Part shown: positions 1 through 11,759 of the stretch, in pieces
Layout of the letters: each line of letters starts with the position of its first letter
How positions within the stretch are numbered: the stretch's first letter is position 1
Source: Undaria pinnatifida
Taxonomy: Eukaryota > Sar > Phaeophyceae > Laminariales > Alariaceae
Assembly (NCBI GenBank): GCA_012845835.1
Contig: JABAKD010000024.1
Span: 7,715,103 to 7,779,102, forward strand
DNA: 64,000 nt
Direction: 5' to 3'
The notes under the pieces: generated by a model
Told to the model about the DNA's origin: nothing
The model's database searches: none
Seen by the model: the letters and a program-made list of their open reading frames with translations, nothing else
Position numbers and translations under genes: made by a program

Positions 1-2074
1 TTATATACGGCGGTAGTATATTGCACGACACAGGCACGTCATGTCTTCAACATGTTTTCTACTCTGAACGGTGAATTCTCCGTGGCATTTTTTTTTTTTT
101 TCTAATATCCTTTGGCGGATGGGGAAAAATAAAGCACATGCCACGAAACTCGTCGAAGATGCCAGGAGACACGTGAAGCCAGGTAAAACGCGCGCTGTCA
201 AAGGTATTTATGTGGGGCCACGGGTTGCAGACCAAAAGCTAATGGTGCTGTGGTGTCAGTCAATGCAAATCAAGGCATTTATGCTATGGGTCGAAGGGTG
301 AACGTTGATGTCTCGTGACGTCTTTGTTCCAAAAAGGCCGGAGCTTATGGGTGGTCGGCCTCTTTCCGATGTTTTCATATTTGAGCATTGTTTTACACTC
401 AGTACTGATCACTGCACCCAAGTTTTTTTGGGATAAACTACGTGGGACTAGTGTGTTATATTTTTTGCGGTGGCACAACCCGACCCCTCTTTATACCCCG
501 TATCAATGCTGCAGAAAGGGGCCTACTCCGTGTTCGTGTGGTTTTCCCGAAATCGGGGTATGATTTCTAATGGGGTTTCATATTTACTGATGGATGAGCT
601 TTTCTGGCACCGGGCTGGGTTGTGCCCGCCGCCAAGCCCGCTGTGCGTGAAGCAGCTCTTGCCCAGGCTTCGGATGGGCAAGGGAGGGTTAGGGTTGATT
701 TGCGCACTTTTCACGACTGCTGTCTTGATTGCGAGCCTATACAGGAGTAGTGGGGGGCTTCCTCGTTGTGTCGGTATATGCCAGCCCAATACGGCACTGT
801 TCAGGGCATTGGCCCTAGCAGGCATTGGGAAAGGTTACTTACAGAGTTACAGTTGTGCCATGTGCCAGGAGATTTCACGGGCACTATGTAAGGCAGTGGC
901 ACTATTTGACCGGCACTATTGGGAGTCACCCACTACATATTGCACTCTTCCGTGTAGATTTTCGTCAGAAAGAGGTTGGAGTGTGGTCGGTCTCTCCGCC
1001 AATATTTGCATCTTTAGATGTGCATCTTTTGCTGTTGGATTCACTTTTGTGGCAGGGCTGTGCCGGCGTGACCGCCTGTCCGCCTTTTCCCGCCGCCTGC
1101 CCGCTTTGTGTGCCCGGAGCAGCTCGCCCGGGTTACCAACGTAGGGAGGATTAAAGATGGTTTTAGGTGTTTAGTTTTACTTGCTCTCATGGTTATGGCG
1201 CGGTTGCGAGAGCCGTTGCTGACGTTCTCGCTGTCAGGATCGGGTGGTTTAGTTGTTTCTTTTTACTTTAATTGTCTCACGACGCGCTGGTGTTTCCACT
1301 ACGAGCCGTAGCAGGCTAAATCTCTCAAACGGAGCTGACCATCTACTTACCTTTTCCCATCCTTTTACAATCGACTACAAAGTGGATACTCCGATTCAAG
1401 ATACCATTTTCTGAAAGGGCTGTGCCCGCCGCCCGCTGTGCCCGTGTCCGTACGCATATAGCGGCTCGCCCGGGTTGCCGACAGGCACTTTTTGACGTTG
1501 GTTTGCACACTTTTTCCCTCTTACGACAGGTGTAAAATTTCATTGCAAGCTATTGCAGGCAGTCTCCCTCAAACCGAGCTGGCCTGACCTTATTAACAAC
1601 CCCGTTTGGGGCTTAACCCCTTCACCACTGGAAACCCGTTTTGGGGACAAAATTACTTGGATTTAGTGTGGGGAGGGGATTGGGGGCTCTAAAAGGGTTA
1701 AGAGCGAAAATAATGTCGCGACAAAAGTGGCGATTACAGCGGTCATCTTACGAAGCAACCCGTGCTGCTTAGGCAGGAGGGTTATCATACACGGATAGAT
1801 GGGAGTATGCACCCGAACTTCGATGCAAGGAGTTTCTCGATACGCGCGCTGCATGATACCACTTGTGCGGCGTGGTGCGCCCACACCATAGACGATCGCA
1901 CTAGTCGTTTGTTCTGTTGCTGTATCTTACGGCAAAACAGAGTCAAGAGTTACGCGCAGTTAGTCCAAATCAGTTTTAATGTTAGTTGGCGCCTCGTTTT
2001 TATACCCTCCAGGTATGCAGGATTATGCCTGGAGCACATAAGCATCACTGCTGTGGAGTTTTTTAAGTCTTGTA
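1..2074. other. Gene-free repeat-bearing stretch
   Basis: I recognise no gene here. The open frames (for example 470-1144, plus) have no family motif and run through repeats. A GC-rich motif reading about CTGTGCCCGCCGC followed by CTCGCCCGGGTT recurs near 620-660, 1050-1140 and 1420-1490. Positions 88-165 hold a reversed copy of an A-tailed retroposon-like family (poly-T then TCC.CGGATGGGGAAAAA). Positions 1612-1701 hold a small TTAA-flanked MITE described separately. Confidence 0.5.
1612..1701 (-). mobile_element. piggyBac-like MITE (MITE-C), about 85-90 bp
   Basis: The element starts with TTAACCCC and ends with AAAAGGGTTAA and is shared with 12773-12862, 29008-29096, 35783-35875 and 52318-52402. 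TTAA at both ends with short CCC..GGG termini is the hallmark of piggyBac-type insertion. This copy is in the orientation opposite to the three central copies. It has no coding capacity. Confidence 0.6.
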
Positions 2075-2383
2075 TTTTTTTTTTTTTTCTCACATTTTTA
2101 CTTTCCAGCCTGTGGACAAGCCGTGGTCGCAGGTGTCGTCCCATCTTCCCCCCGGATCTTACCTTCAATTTTTTATCGTGCATAGGGGTCAGCAATCCCG
2201 CTGCTCGTCGATTTTTCATCGGGTGTATTGCTAACTCGCGCTCTCGCGCTTTCCGCAATTCAATTTGTGCACAAGAAAAAGTCCCAACGAATTTTTTGGA
2301 GTATTCACTCGGCGGGGCTCGAACTCACGAAACTGACCCATACCAGGCTCGAGGATAACCTGATGCGCCACCGGGGCGACCGG
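2075..2383 (-). mobile_element. tRNA-derived SINE, full length
   Basis: Read on the minus strand the element starts GGTCGCCCCGGTGGCG, contains a box A-like TGGCGNATCAGG and a box B-like GAGTTCGAGCCCC, continues into a ~220-bp unrelated body and ends in an A tail (plus-strand poly-T at 2075-2088). The same body recurs at 16325-16622, 23711-23976 and 25182-25493. Box A plus box B near the 5' end and an A tail are the defining architecture of tRNA-derived SINEs. It is non-autonomous and probably uses a LINE partner, which is not seen in this window. Confidence 0.8.
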
Positions 2384-2953
2384 CTATATAGCGTCGTGGC
2401 AACGTAAAGTATGCTGCTACAAACATTGGGTTTCCACTCCATTCTAGGAGGCGTTATCCTGCGTTATCCTACAGGGGATAGGGGATGCGTCAATGTGTAC
2501 ATCAAAAAAAAAAGTCACGCACGGCGGACATGTTTTGCCCGTAAATACGCCTACCGTCGTCACCTGCATCACTGCTATTAGTATTAATAGTACGTGATAT
2601 CGTATCATACCTGTCCCAATTCGGACCTGTTGTGTAACTTTCTCAGCAAGGAGTTGATGCGACTCCTTGGGGTCCCAGAGGACCTCACTCGCTAAACTCG
2701 CTCTCTCGATTGGAATGTCATGGCCCCTCAAGAATGCCCGGGTATATATGCGATATGCAACCATTTCAAACCCACTCCATTTGTTGTTTGTTGTTGATGT
2801 CCTTGCTTCTTGTTGTTTACGGTAATCTTCGTTTTCCTGGTGCCTACGATATTTTCATGACCCCCCAAGGTGGACATATACATGCAACCATGTAATCCAG
2901 CCCCTCTTCATTGATTGACCCCGCCGCATCATGTTGTCGTTGTTTTTGCACAG

Positions 2954-5900
2954 GCTTCCTACCCCTCCGTGCCTTCTTTGGAGCGCCTGAAGCCGTTCGA
3001 GGGAGGGGATGACGACGACGATGGCCTTGACAAGGATCTGTGGGTGGTGGTGGAGAAAGGCAGTTTATGCGCCTCTTCAGACTGCGTCTACAGGGATGCG
3101 GTGAGTGCTATATCGCCCAACACGCAAGATAACGCCCCCCTTCGATACGATTCACAAGATGGTTTTGTCGACAACGGGCATGGTGCAAACGCCGAGCCAC
3201 GACAGAGGTGTCATTAAGGTATTAAGGTATAACTCTTTTTGGCAATTCTTAGTGCTATAATTCGGAAGTATATACCTAGGCCATGAGTCTGTTACGTCAA
3301 GATCCACTTGCAGTGTACCCACAACATGAGTTTTTTCGGTGAAGTATTACTTTTCGCGTGGGGTTGCCTCAGAAAAATTCATCGCGCAACTCTGCCGTAG
3401 TCTGTGTTCAGATGCCGACCAGATACCAGATACGGTAGTCCCAAGGGACCGTTATCGTTGCTTGTGTGCGTGCCCCCCGGAGGAAACAGGGTCCGAAATG
3501 TTCCAGGGGGAGTTTTTTCGTGCGTGTTACACTGTATACTGGTCTTGTGCTTATAGTGGGTACGCGGATTGAAGAGCTCCCCGTGACAACTCGAAAAAAT
3601 CTGCGCTAATAACTACAACGCGCTCTTCTTCTCTGTGGTGGGCAGTATATAGCCTTCGGTGTGGCGGGACATGCCTACTTGGCCGCTGTTAACTCTCGAA
3701 TGCTCCTAACTCGGGTGCTCTTAAATCGAGGTACCCACGGCACCAGGTACAGAGTACTGGTTTTAGTAGTGAAGCAAGGACGTGGCGATACGTAGCCTCG
3801 TTTGCGACCCAGGTGTACAGGGAGGGGTGCGGTGATTTGATGTCTGAGTACTGCTCTGGTACTTGCCAAGGTACTGGTCATGGATTGTTTGTTGCGATGA
3901 GCCAACGTGAAAACGGCATATATATTCGCGCGATCGGAGTATCACACACAGCTTTCAAAGATGAGTTGCGACAAAATGTTCGATCTCACAGCCAGATTGT
4001 ATTTTTATTTTTATATTACATTCGTTTCATCGCCGCTGTGGTTGTTCTTGAAGGCCTATACGGGTTTTTGGCACGGCATTGTCATTTGTGGTGTGATCAT
4101 TATTGGCGACTGTTAAATCATGGTGTTGGGCTTGCTTCATTGGGCGAGCGCCGTCAACCGCAGAACCTTGTATTATACCAAAAGGTGGTGTTTTTGTGTG
4201 TGAATGGTGCTGGAGAAAGACAGGTTATGCGCGTCTGCAGACTGCGTGTACTGACCTGGGATGCAGTGGGTGTTGCTGCTCTTCTACTTTGTGTTATACG
4301 AGCTAATGCAGATTTGTGATGTTGACGATGCAAGACGCCTGTTCTGCTATGCAAGATACAGCTAGTATACCGTCTTTATACCAGCCGCTTTTCACCAGGT
4401 GTTGGATTATAGGGACGAGTTATGCGAAAACAAACGAATCTGAAATTTTTTCTTGCATGGGGGTGTCCTATGGACAGTACGGACGCCCATTGATGTGTTC
4501 CGGAGTAATCCGAGATTAAGATTCACTAGCTGTCGTCATCGGTCCACCCAGGATAGTACAGACCAGTAAGTTCCCACGACAGCATTTCACGACAAAAGGC
4601 TCTGCCCTAATGGCGTTGTCTGCCTTCAACTTTCTGGGATGTCTGAATAACCGGGTTAGCCCTTCCCTTGACGTGTTTTTTTGCCCCCTATGATAGGCTG
4701 CGCGAATCGCATCTCGGAGGCACTACCATTCTAAATGCACGCACACGCACAACGGTGGGGTGAAGAAAGGAATGGTCTTCCATCACCACCAGCTCGAAAA
4801 GGTAAGCACCGGTGCGTGCTGCTGGAAAATGTGGAAAAATGTTTTTTGGCGGCGTGGTCTGTAAATCGACTTGGAAGTACTCTACATTATACCTGGTACT
4901 GGCGAAGTTGTATACCAGGTACCTTGGGCTCATGTTTGTACTGGTTCGAATATAGAATCGCTTGTTGGGCGTCGCGAAGCTTTTTTCCACTCGTTCACGA
5001 TTGCCATCTCCTCGTTCCCGCCTCCTACCTGGTATGTTTTGTCTCAATTTTGTGCTAAACACCTCGATACACCCAATAATTTTTAGTCACGGTGTTCAAT
5101 TATAATGCGATAACCTGTAATTTATGCTTACGATTGTCTGATGCCGAAGATCTACGAGGTAATACTCGAAAAGCGGGGCCTTTACTTTACCGCTTACCCA
5201 AGGGTTTTGATTATTGAACAGCTTGTGCTGTATCACGGAGATCCGTTGTTATGGCGGAAAACAAAGCATGCAAGGGGCAAAAGAAACGCCTTGCGTTTTA
5301 GCTTTAAAAAATGGAGAACAGGTGTTGCCTGGTCTACACAGTATACAGCTCGACACGACCACAGTTGATCAGTCGTGACGTAGGAGAAGGAAGACTGAAA
5401 GTTGGAAATGCTGTCCTTTTTCGTGTTTAATTTAGTCCCGTTAACAATTGACATTAGATAACATACCTGTCATACTTTCGGTACGACTGTCTCAACTTGG
5501 ACTTGTTTGTTGGGCGCTGCAGGTTCAAAAACATCAGCGGTCGCACAAGCGAGAAGCCACAAAGAGCGCTCCCTACAAGCGCACCACTCCGGAAGACCAC
5601 CAAGCCATGGAGGGAGCGGGGGTAGAGGGATACCGGCCCGAGGATTGGGGCCCGGAGGAGACGCGGCAACTGGATGAACTCGTCAACCAACTCGGTGAGA
5701 GCTACCGCCAGGGCTGTGCGTTGAGTGCACGTGCAGTTAGTTGTGAAGAGCTTAGTCTTAAGGCTAATAGCTTTCGTTGTGATGATACCTGTTCTCTCTT
5801 TCTAGTGCTTGATGTTGATGTATTGTTTTGGGAAGTAAATGCGAAGTTGCAGTTCACGACGCGCCTAGGGTGGCTACATACCATTTTTGAACTGCCTGAA

Positions 5901-8900
5901 GCTGGATTCTACGACCGCCGACTGAAATCTCCAACTCATCCAACGCACGGAGGCTGACTGCAGCTACAAATGTCCTGCGCGAGCTCCTATTGTCTTTTCA
6001 TTGTATTGTCTCGCGTGTCGTCTCCATTTCCAACTGAAAACAAATGTATGGGTAGTCTTGATGCCTACTTAAGTGTGCACGCTGTTTGGTCCCCCCTCTC
6101 TTGCCTCCACATGCGGTTTCCATGTCAAGCCTGTCGCCCATGTATGCGTATTCGTCATCAGTCTACATGCTTACGTTGGTGTCTACCCTGTTTTGTCCCC
6201 TCTCCCCTCCCTGCATGCGCGTCTTGTCTTTTATTTCGTGCACAGTCGCACCTGTTACGCATGCGTGGCCGAGCATTGCCCGCTTCTTCCCAACGAAGGT
6301 GAGGCGGTCACATCCGTGATTGCTTTGTGTTTGCCATCACTCTTGCCTTGTCTTGAATTAAAGTACGGTACGCTCACCGCACATTCCGCACCTTTGCTTG
6401 TTCTCGTCCGTCGGCCATATCCGGCGAGTTGCTTTGCTTGTCCGAAATATTCGGGCATGCGGAAGTGTTTTGCCATAACTTGTGCCCTTGTCTCATCGTA
6501 CATACTGCTGTTGTTCCAAATGTGTTTGCCATGAATTGATCCTTGTCTTTTCGTGCATGCAATCCCTACCGATTTTTGTTCTTGCTACTCGTATACCCTT
6601 TCTTGTCCTCCTGTTTCCGTCGTATCTTGCTGGGCGGGTTTGGTTTGCGTTGCTTGTCCGGAGCAGGTGGAGGCGTGTAGTGCCCCCTGTATTGGCGCTT
6701 GACGTTGCGTCGCGATTGCTTGGTGTTTGGCGTAACTCCCGATCTTCTTATCGTACATACCGTACTCTCATCGAGCGTACCGTACCTTTTTCCCCTTGGT
6801 GTACCTTTTGTTGTCTTTTTTTTGCCGTGTCCGTTTTTTTGCTTGTCCTTTGCAGTCGGGCATACAGTGCCTTCTCCATTGGCGATTCACGTTGAACGGT
6901 AACGGCATCATTAGGGGGAACGGGACGTGGGGCGCGGAAGAGGACGCTCGACTGCGCAAGCTTGCACCTGTCTTCTCGTCACCTGCGACCGGCCCGCGGT
7001 ACGTACATGTATGATACACGCCTACCCAAAGACGTGGGCTGACGGCGCTCTTGCCCCTTGACGGACAGCGGTCAAGGAAGGAACACACACTAAAACTAGT
7101 ATGATGAGTGCAAAAATGCCTTGACGGGTCAAAGCTAGACCCGTCAACCGACATCTTTGTAACGCACCTGCCATGCCGGTTGGTTGTTCATTGTGGGGAA
7201 GGCTTCGTAAGTGTATCTGATGTTGGTTGTGTCGTCTGTCCGCATATCCGTGCTTCAGCTTGGCCAAGATGGACTATCCGTCTGAATTATTTACCCTTTA
7301 TACCCGATGTTGGTTATGTCGTGTGTCGGTCTGCCGTGTCCGTGTCCCCGCTCCAGCTGGGCTAAGATCGCCGAGTTGATGCAAACGTCGTAAGTGTTTC
7401 AAGAATAACGTTGACCCAGTACGTATACTTTGTATCCTGTGTTGACAATGTCATGTGTCTGCCCGTGTCCGTGCTCTCCAGCTGGGCCAAGATCGCGTGG
7501 GTGATGCCAGAGTGAAGAGCAAAGCAGTGCCGTGAACGTGTAACGGTCACTTTGACCCCATCACATTTAGTTTATATCTGTTTTTGGTTATGCCTTCTGC
7601 CTCTCTGTCCGCGCTCAAGCTAAGCCAAGATCGACCATCCGTCTGAACTAAACGTAAACTGTCTCTGTTGTCTATCATGATGTATGTCTTTCTGTCTGTG
7701 TTGACGGTCCAGCTGGGCCAAGATCGCGGAGGTGATGCCGGGGCGAACCGCTAAACAGTGTCGTGAGCGTTACAACAATCACGTTGACCCGGCGATCAAG
7801 AAGGACAAGATCTGGACAGCTGAAGAAGATGCCCTGGTCATGCAACTGCACGCTGAGCACCACAACCAATTCGCGAAAATCGCGAGGCGCATCCCTGGTC
7901 GATGCTACGACGACGTCAAGAATAGGTACTTATGTATACAGTGGGAACCCCAATTCAAGGGCGCCGGAGATAAGAGCATTCGGCATTTAAGAGCGGTCAA
8001 ATCGGCATGCCCCGCCTGTAGTAACAGCGGTGTGTTGCCCGCTACAAATTAGAGCAAAACGCTTGTTTCGGCTTGTCACGGGGTGCTTTTATGTCGGGGT
8101 ACTCACTGTACGTCTCAGCTAACCAGGATATGGCCGACAACCTTTTTTACGCGGTACTCGATATTTCGTTAGACCCACTGGTATGAAGAAAGAAATGAGA
8201 CCCTCAGCACTAAGTTTTTAGATCGAAAGTGTGCGTTTTACTCGGCGAGACGGTCGATTACCCCGGTAGACTCGTCGGGATGTTCGATCCGAGATCCTTC
8301 CGGGGTAGTTTTTCGAGCTCTCAACGTTTGTTGCGGTTGGTGACTTGTATATTTTCGCGTTTCCGTTGTACTCGTGCTGGTGCGCTTCGTAATGTCCAAC
8401 CACCTTGTAAAAGTTGAATTTGGCTGTGGCGGCTTATTAACAATAGGTTTGTTTCCCTCTTTTCCTTTGTGTAATACGTGTGTTACTACAAGTCGCCACG
8501 TTCAACCACCTTGGGAAGCTTTTTGCCGGGGGGTTGGTGACTGACTTTATTCGTTTCCTCTGTACGTGTGCTGTACTTCGGAAGGTTCAACCTGCTTGTG
8601 AAGCGCCGGCAGCTGGCGGGCAAGCCTTCCAACTCCGCCGTATCGAGTACTGCCGGCTCGAGCTGCAATAACGATCACACCAGGTATGGTCATGTCCTCG
8701 TCCCCTTCTTGGTTCTGCCTGTGTGTGTCCCCGATGGAACCCCTTGCATACACAATACATACCGCTTGCTTTGGGATATATCGCGACGTGTTGAACCTTG
8801 GCTTACTTGAGAAGAATACACGTGTTCAGTCACCCTGGCAACATGCATGGGAATCATATATATTCATAATACATGTGCAAAAACAAGCGGCGACGTGTTG

Positions 8901-10083
8901 AACCTTGGCTTGCTTTGAGAGGAATGCAAGTGACAAAAAAAAATGTTGTTGCACTCTGGCAAACATCCATACCAATATCAAGTCATATGTATGAAAACAA
9001 TAATAATGCGTACGTAAAAACGAGCGGCCGGTGTATCGCGCAGCATGCAAAGATGAATATCGTCCCTTTTTTTCTTTGTAGAAGCCGCAGCTGACGTATT
9101 TTCAGTATTTAAATAGTGTTGACAAATTGACGATGACAGCGTCGGCCACTGGAAGCAACGCGGGCAGCTTGGGCTGTGTGGGCTGAAACCTTTCGTGTCC
9201 GAACTGCAGCAATGCGACAAGTTGCACGGCATGCTCCTAGCGTCAAAGATGTCAGGAGTCGGTCAGTCAAGGAAAAACAACCAGCGGTCAAGGGTGTCAA
9301 ACCGATCGTGTCACTAAAACCTAGCATTCGGGCGTCAGTCACGGTAAATTATTGGAAAATTGCCGTCGGTCAGGTGTCGAAGTGCCGTCTCCTGACATAA
9401 TATTTGCCTAGCATATTGGGCACTGACGAGACGGTGGGATATATCGCACGTATCACGTGAATGGTCACCAGTCCCAAGCCCGAAAAGAAACCCCTCACGA
9501 GCTACGACCCCTATTGGGGGGCAAGGCAACCTAGTTGGAATTCTTTGGAGGGCATTTTTTGCAGCGCTTAAAAGGTTAAATCTGTTGGTCCCTGTTGCTT
9601 CGGCAAACTGACGTGTTGAACTTTTGCGTAATTTAGTTTTTGCAACTCCGAATTTTGTTTCGTTATCTTGGTCGTTTGATCGAATGTGGACAGCAGTGTC
9701 AAGTTCCCCCCCCAAAAACGATGTATTCAGATTGTGATAGCTGACAGGGTGCGATTTTCTCACGTACAAGTCTTATGTTTTTCGGTGTGCGCTACCTCCC
9801 CTCCGCAAACAGGTCAGCTGTGGACGGAGGACATGGTTCGGCAGACCAGCGCCAGGTGCAGCAGCAGGTCCGACATTCACACCCCCACCCCCACCCTGCC
9901 GCAATGATGTTGTCTCGCGAAGGACACCACAACAGGTTCTTGCCGGCGCCTAGCGATGCCCGGCAGGCCCCGCTGCCGCTGTTGACTCCGAGGAGCGGGA
10001 TGAAGCGATCTACCCCCGGCATGTCCGGGGGTGGGCCTGGAATGTCCGGGGGGAGAGACCGCCTGTGTTCAAGAGAGTCGTAG
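2954..10083 (+). CDS. R1R2R3-type MYB DNA-binding protein (five exons recognised, one missing)
   Basis: Probable nuclear transcription factor of the three-repeat MYB family, which in plants and protists often regulates cell-cycle genes. Exons I can place: 2954-3100 (phase 0/0, acidic, D-rich), 5523-5694, 6856-6998, 7713-7925 and 9813-10083 (stop TAG). R1 starts at EDWGPEETRQLDELVNQLG and resumes at SGIQCLLHWRF; the short exon between them (entering phase 1, leaving phase 0) was not found. R2 runs from GTWGAEEDARLRKLA across the 6998/7713 junction to WAKIAEVMPGRTAKQCRER, with about four extra residues between the first two Trp. R3 is IWTAEEDALVMQL..FAKIARRIPGRCYDDVKNR, with Phe for the second Trp. 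The 6998/7713 and 7925/9813 joins agree in phase, and 3100/5523 can join in frame. The last exon is low-complexity (His/Pro, MSGG). The true start was not found, and membership of the first and last exons is inferred from phase alone. Confidence 0.75.
3552..3740. mobile_element. Tc1/mariner-like MITE (MITE-A), diverged copy
   Basis: The termini read TATAGTGGGTACGCGGAT and AAATCGAGGTACCCACGG and are inverted repeats of each other. The same 180-190-bp element occurs at 7936-8110, 15955-16145 and 17729-17915, where the ends are TACAGYGGG and CACTGTA. It lies in the first recognised intron of the MYB gene. The TA at the outer edge fits Tc1/mariner-type insertion. It has no coding capacity. Confidence 0.6.
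4200..4272 (+). pseudogene. Decayed copy of MYB-gene exon 2954-3100 (3' part)
   Basis: The sequence GGTGCTGGAGAAAGACAG..TTATGCGCGTCTGCAGACTGCGTGTAC matches the last ~65 bases of the exon ending at 3100 (GGTGGTGGAGAAAGGCAG..TTATGCGCCTCTTCAGACTGCGTCTAC). In this copy the exon frame hits TGA just after VY, and the GTGAGT donor has become GTGGGT. It is therefore a broken partial duplicate lying downstream of its parent. Confidence 0.7.
7222..7712 (+). pseudogene. Four tandem decayed copies of the MYB R2/R3 exon head with its acceptor
   Basis: Exon-like starts at about 7257, 7357, 7482 and 7620 each carry the intron end (..GTCNGTGTCCGTG.NNCAG) followed by CTTGGCCAAGAT or CTGGGCYAAGATCGC, like the true exon at 7713 (CCAG then CTGGGCCAAGATCGCGG). 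The copy at 7482 encodes WAKIAWVMPE, stop, RAKQCRER; the one at 7357 encodes WAKIAELMQTS then a stop; those at 7257 and 7620 keep only about 12-16 bases of exon and then share GACYATCCGTCTGAA. Unit spacing is about 93-138 bp. None is intact, so they are decayed exon duplications within the intron before exon 7713. Confidence 0.85.
7936..8110. mobile_element. Tc1/mariner-like MITE (MITE-A) at the end of MYB R3
   Basis: Starts TACAGTGGGAACCCC and ends GGGGTACTCACTGTA, matching the family at 15955 and 17729. It begins 10 bases after the inferred splice donor at 7926 (AATAG then GTACTT). Reading through from R3 gives KNRYLC and then element-encoded residues up to a TAG at about 8050. Confidence 0.75.
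9250..9397. mobile_element. MITE-B with TGTCAGGAG TIRs
   Basis: The left end TGTCAGGAGTCGG and right end GCCGTCTCCTGACA are inverted repeats. The same ~150-bp element, including an interior GTCAAGG-rich stretch, occurs at 21589-21740 and 23258-23404. It lies in the last MYB intron. The superfamily is not clear from so little sequence, and it has no coding capacity. Confidence 0.65.
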
Positions 10084-10139
10084 ATTTTGCGTTTAGGTGA
10101 GCGCCGCCTAGCATTTTGGCGCCACAACGTTGTATAGGA

Positions 10140-10255
10140 AAGGCGAGGAGGCTCACTTTAGGAAGGGGAACCTCGCTTTAGGAGAGGAGGAGGGAGCTCG
10201 CTTTAGGAGGGGAAGGGGCTCGCTTTAGGAGGCTCGCTTTTGAAGTGCCAGATTT
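10140..10255 (+). repeat. Short tandem repeat, GGCTCGCTTTAGGAG type
   Basis: Five or so imperfect copies of a CTCGCTTTAGGAG(AGG)n unit lie directly downstream of the MYB stop codon, probably within or just after the 3' UTR. Confidence 0.7.
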
Positions 10256-11270
10256 CGTGTTGTGGATACGCGAGTTACTTTTGTCTTTTACTTGGGAGCC
10301 AGGAGGCCGGCCCGCCGAAGATCTTTGGGAGGGCAAGTTCAGTGTTTTTGTTTTTGTTCTTTTTTGTGTCTCTGTCCCAGTCGCGTGCGTTTAAGGGCGG
10401 GGAACCTTGAAGGGAGCGATGTGGGCAAGTCTTGTCTATTCCCCTTCTGTGTCGTTCGTACCCGGTACGTTTTTGTTTTGGTGAAAATTCGGCTCATGCG
10501 TGTCTTATGCTGTGCTTCTTTTCTCCCCCGTGTGAAGTATTGTCGAGCCGTAAGGGCTTGGGCGGAGGGTAAGTTGTGGGACACTCGTGTGCTAATTGTT
10601 GGGTTTCTCATGAATTTGGATGTATGGTGTTTGTTTTGGTCGTGCAGGTGGTATTAAATGATACAGAAAAAAACAGTTGCTCTCTTGTTGCAATGAAAAC
10701 ACCTTTGAAAGTAGATAGTTTTTAGCGCGGTGCAAGGGGATGTGTTCATCGCCCGGAGATAGCTTTTTCTCTTTAGCGTCTGAAAGATAGATGGTGGAGA
10801 TAGCGGCTGTGAGATAGATGATGGAAATACAGCAGAGGTACCTCCATAGTGCCGGTTGCCCGCTGTAGTGCCTGTCCTATCGCTTGGTACAGATGCGAAC
10901 AGCCAGTATGATAGTGCCGGTTGCCCGCTACAGTGCCTGTAATGTCCGGCTGACGCATACCGGTGCTGCAGGCAGACGGACCACTTCTGTTGTAGCGAAT
11001 TGGCGAGTCGTACTCGTAACGCCTTGTTGTCGAGCGCGACAGCGTGACAGCTCGCAATACTTTGTGCGGCAGCAGCAGCAGCCTTGCCTCCTACTGCCGT
11101 ACATAGCGTCTACGAGATACAGACTGCAGGCCACAGCACGAGTACGAGTCGTTTTGTGCACTGGAAGAGTGAATTAGTACAAGCCCCATAAGGAGGCTGC
11201 GAAGTTGATCGGCGTACCGGGTATATTAGAGTAGGGGGGCAATAAAGGCCGGCGTTGAGCCTGCGTTGCC
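10256..11270. other. Gene-free stretch
   Basis: I see no gene. The frame 10262-10657 (plus) has no recognisable motif. Around 10830-10970 a CCGGTTGCCCGCTGTAGTGCC phrase occurs twice and resembles the CCGGCACTATAG phrases near 36060-36210. Confidence 0.4.
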
Positions 11271-11274
11271 AACG

Positions 11275-11525
11275 TGCGCTGCAATAGTGCAAATGCCCAT
11301 GTAGGAGGTGCTGCTGTAGTGCATATTGCAATGGGGGCGGTGCTGCTACAGTGCAAATCCCATTGGGGAGGTGATGCTACAGTGCATATCCCCGCGGAGA
11401 GGGTGCTGGTATAGTGCATATCCCGGCGGAGGGTACTGGTATAGTGCAGATCCCATCGAGGAGATGCTTCTACATTGCAGGTCCCCGTGGAGGAGGTGCT
11501 GCTACATTGCACGTCCCCCTCGGGG
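11275..11525 (+). repeat. Minisatellite of ~30-bp units
   Basis: Eight or so imperfect units of the form GTGCTGCTACAGTGCATATCCCNNNGGAGG follow one another, with unit variants GGTATAGTGC and TCTACATTGC. The open frames on both strands here are translations of the array and not genes. Confidence 0.8.
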
Positions 11526-11759
11526 AGCTGCAAGAGCACAACGTTCTCTTAGGAGAGCAATATTATAGCTATAGCATACCATGGTATAGCATAGGTGATG
11601 GATTTGGATTTTCGCTTTACTTTGTTAAGCCGTGTAAAACACGGCGACGGTTTATTTTTATCATGTGCATTGGTTCTGCTAGGCAGGGCAGTGTAACATT
11701 AGTAAGCTGCACAGAGAAAGACCCCCCGTGTGATGCAGCTGTCTTGAGCGCTCCGAAAG

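Noticed and set aside
470-1144. 224-residue plus-strand open frame
   Set aside because: No motif, runs through a dispersed GC-rich repeat, and two other frames are equally open there.
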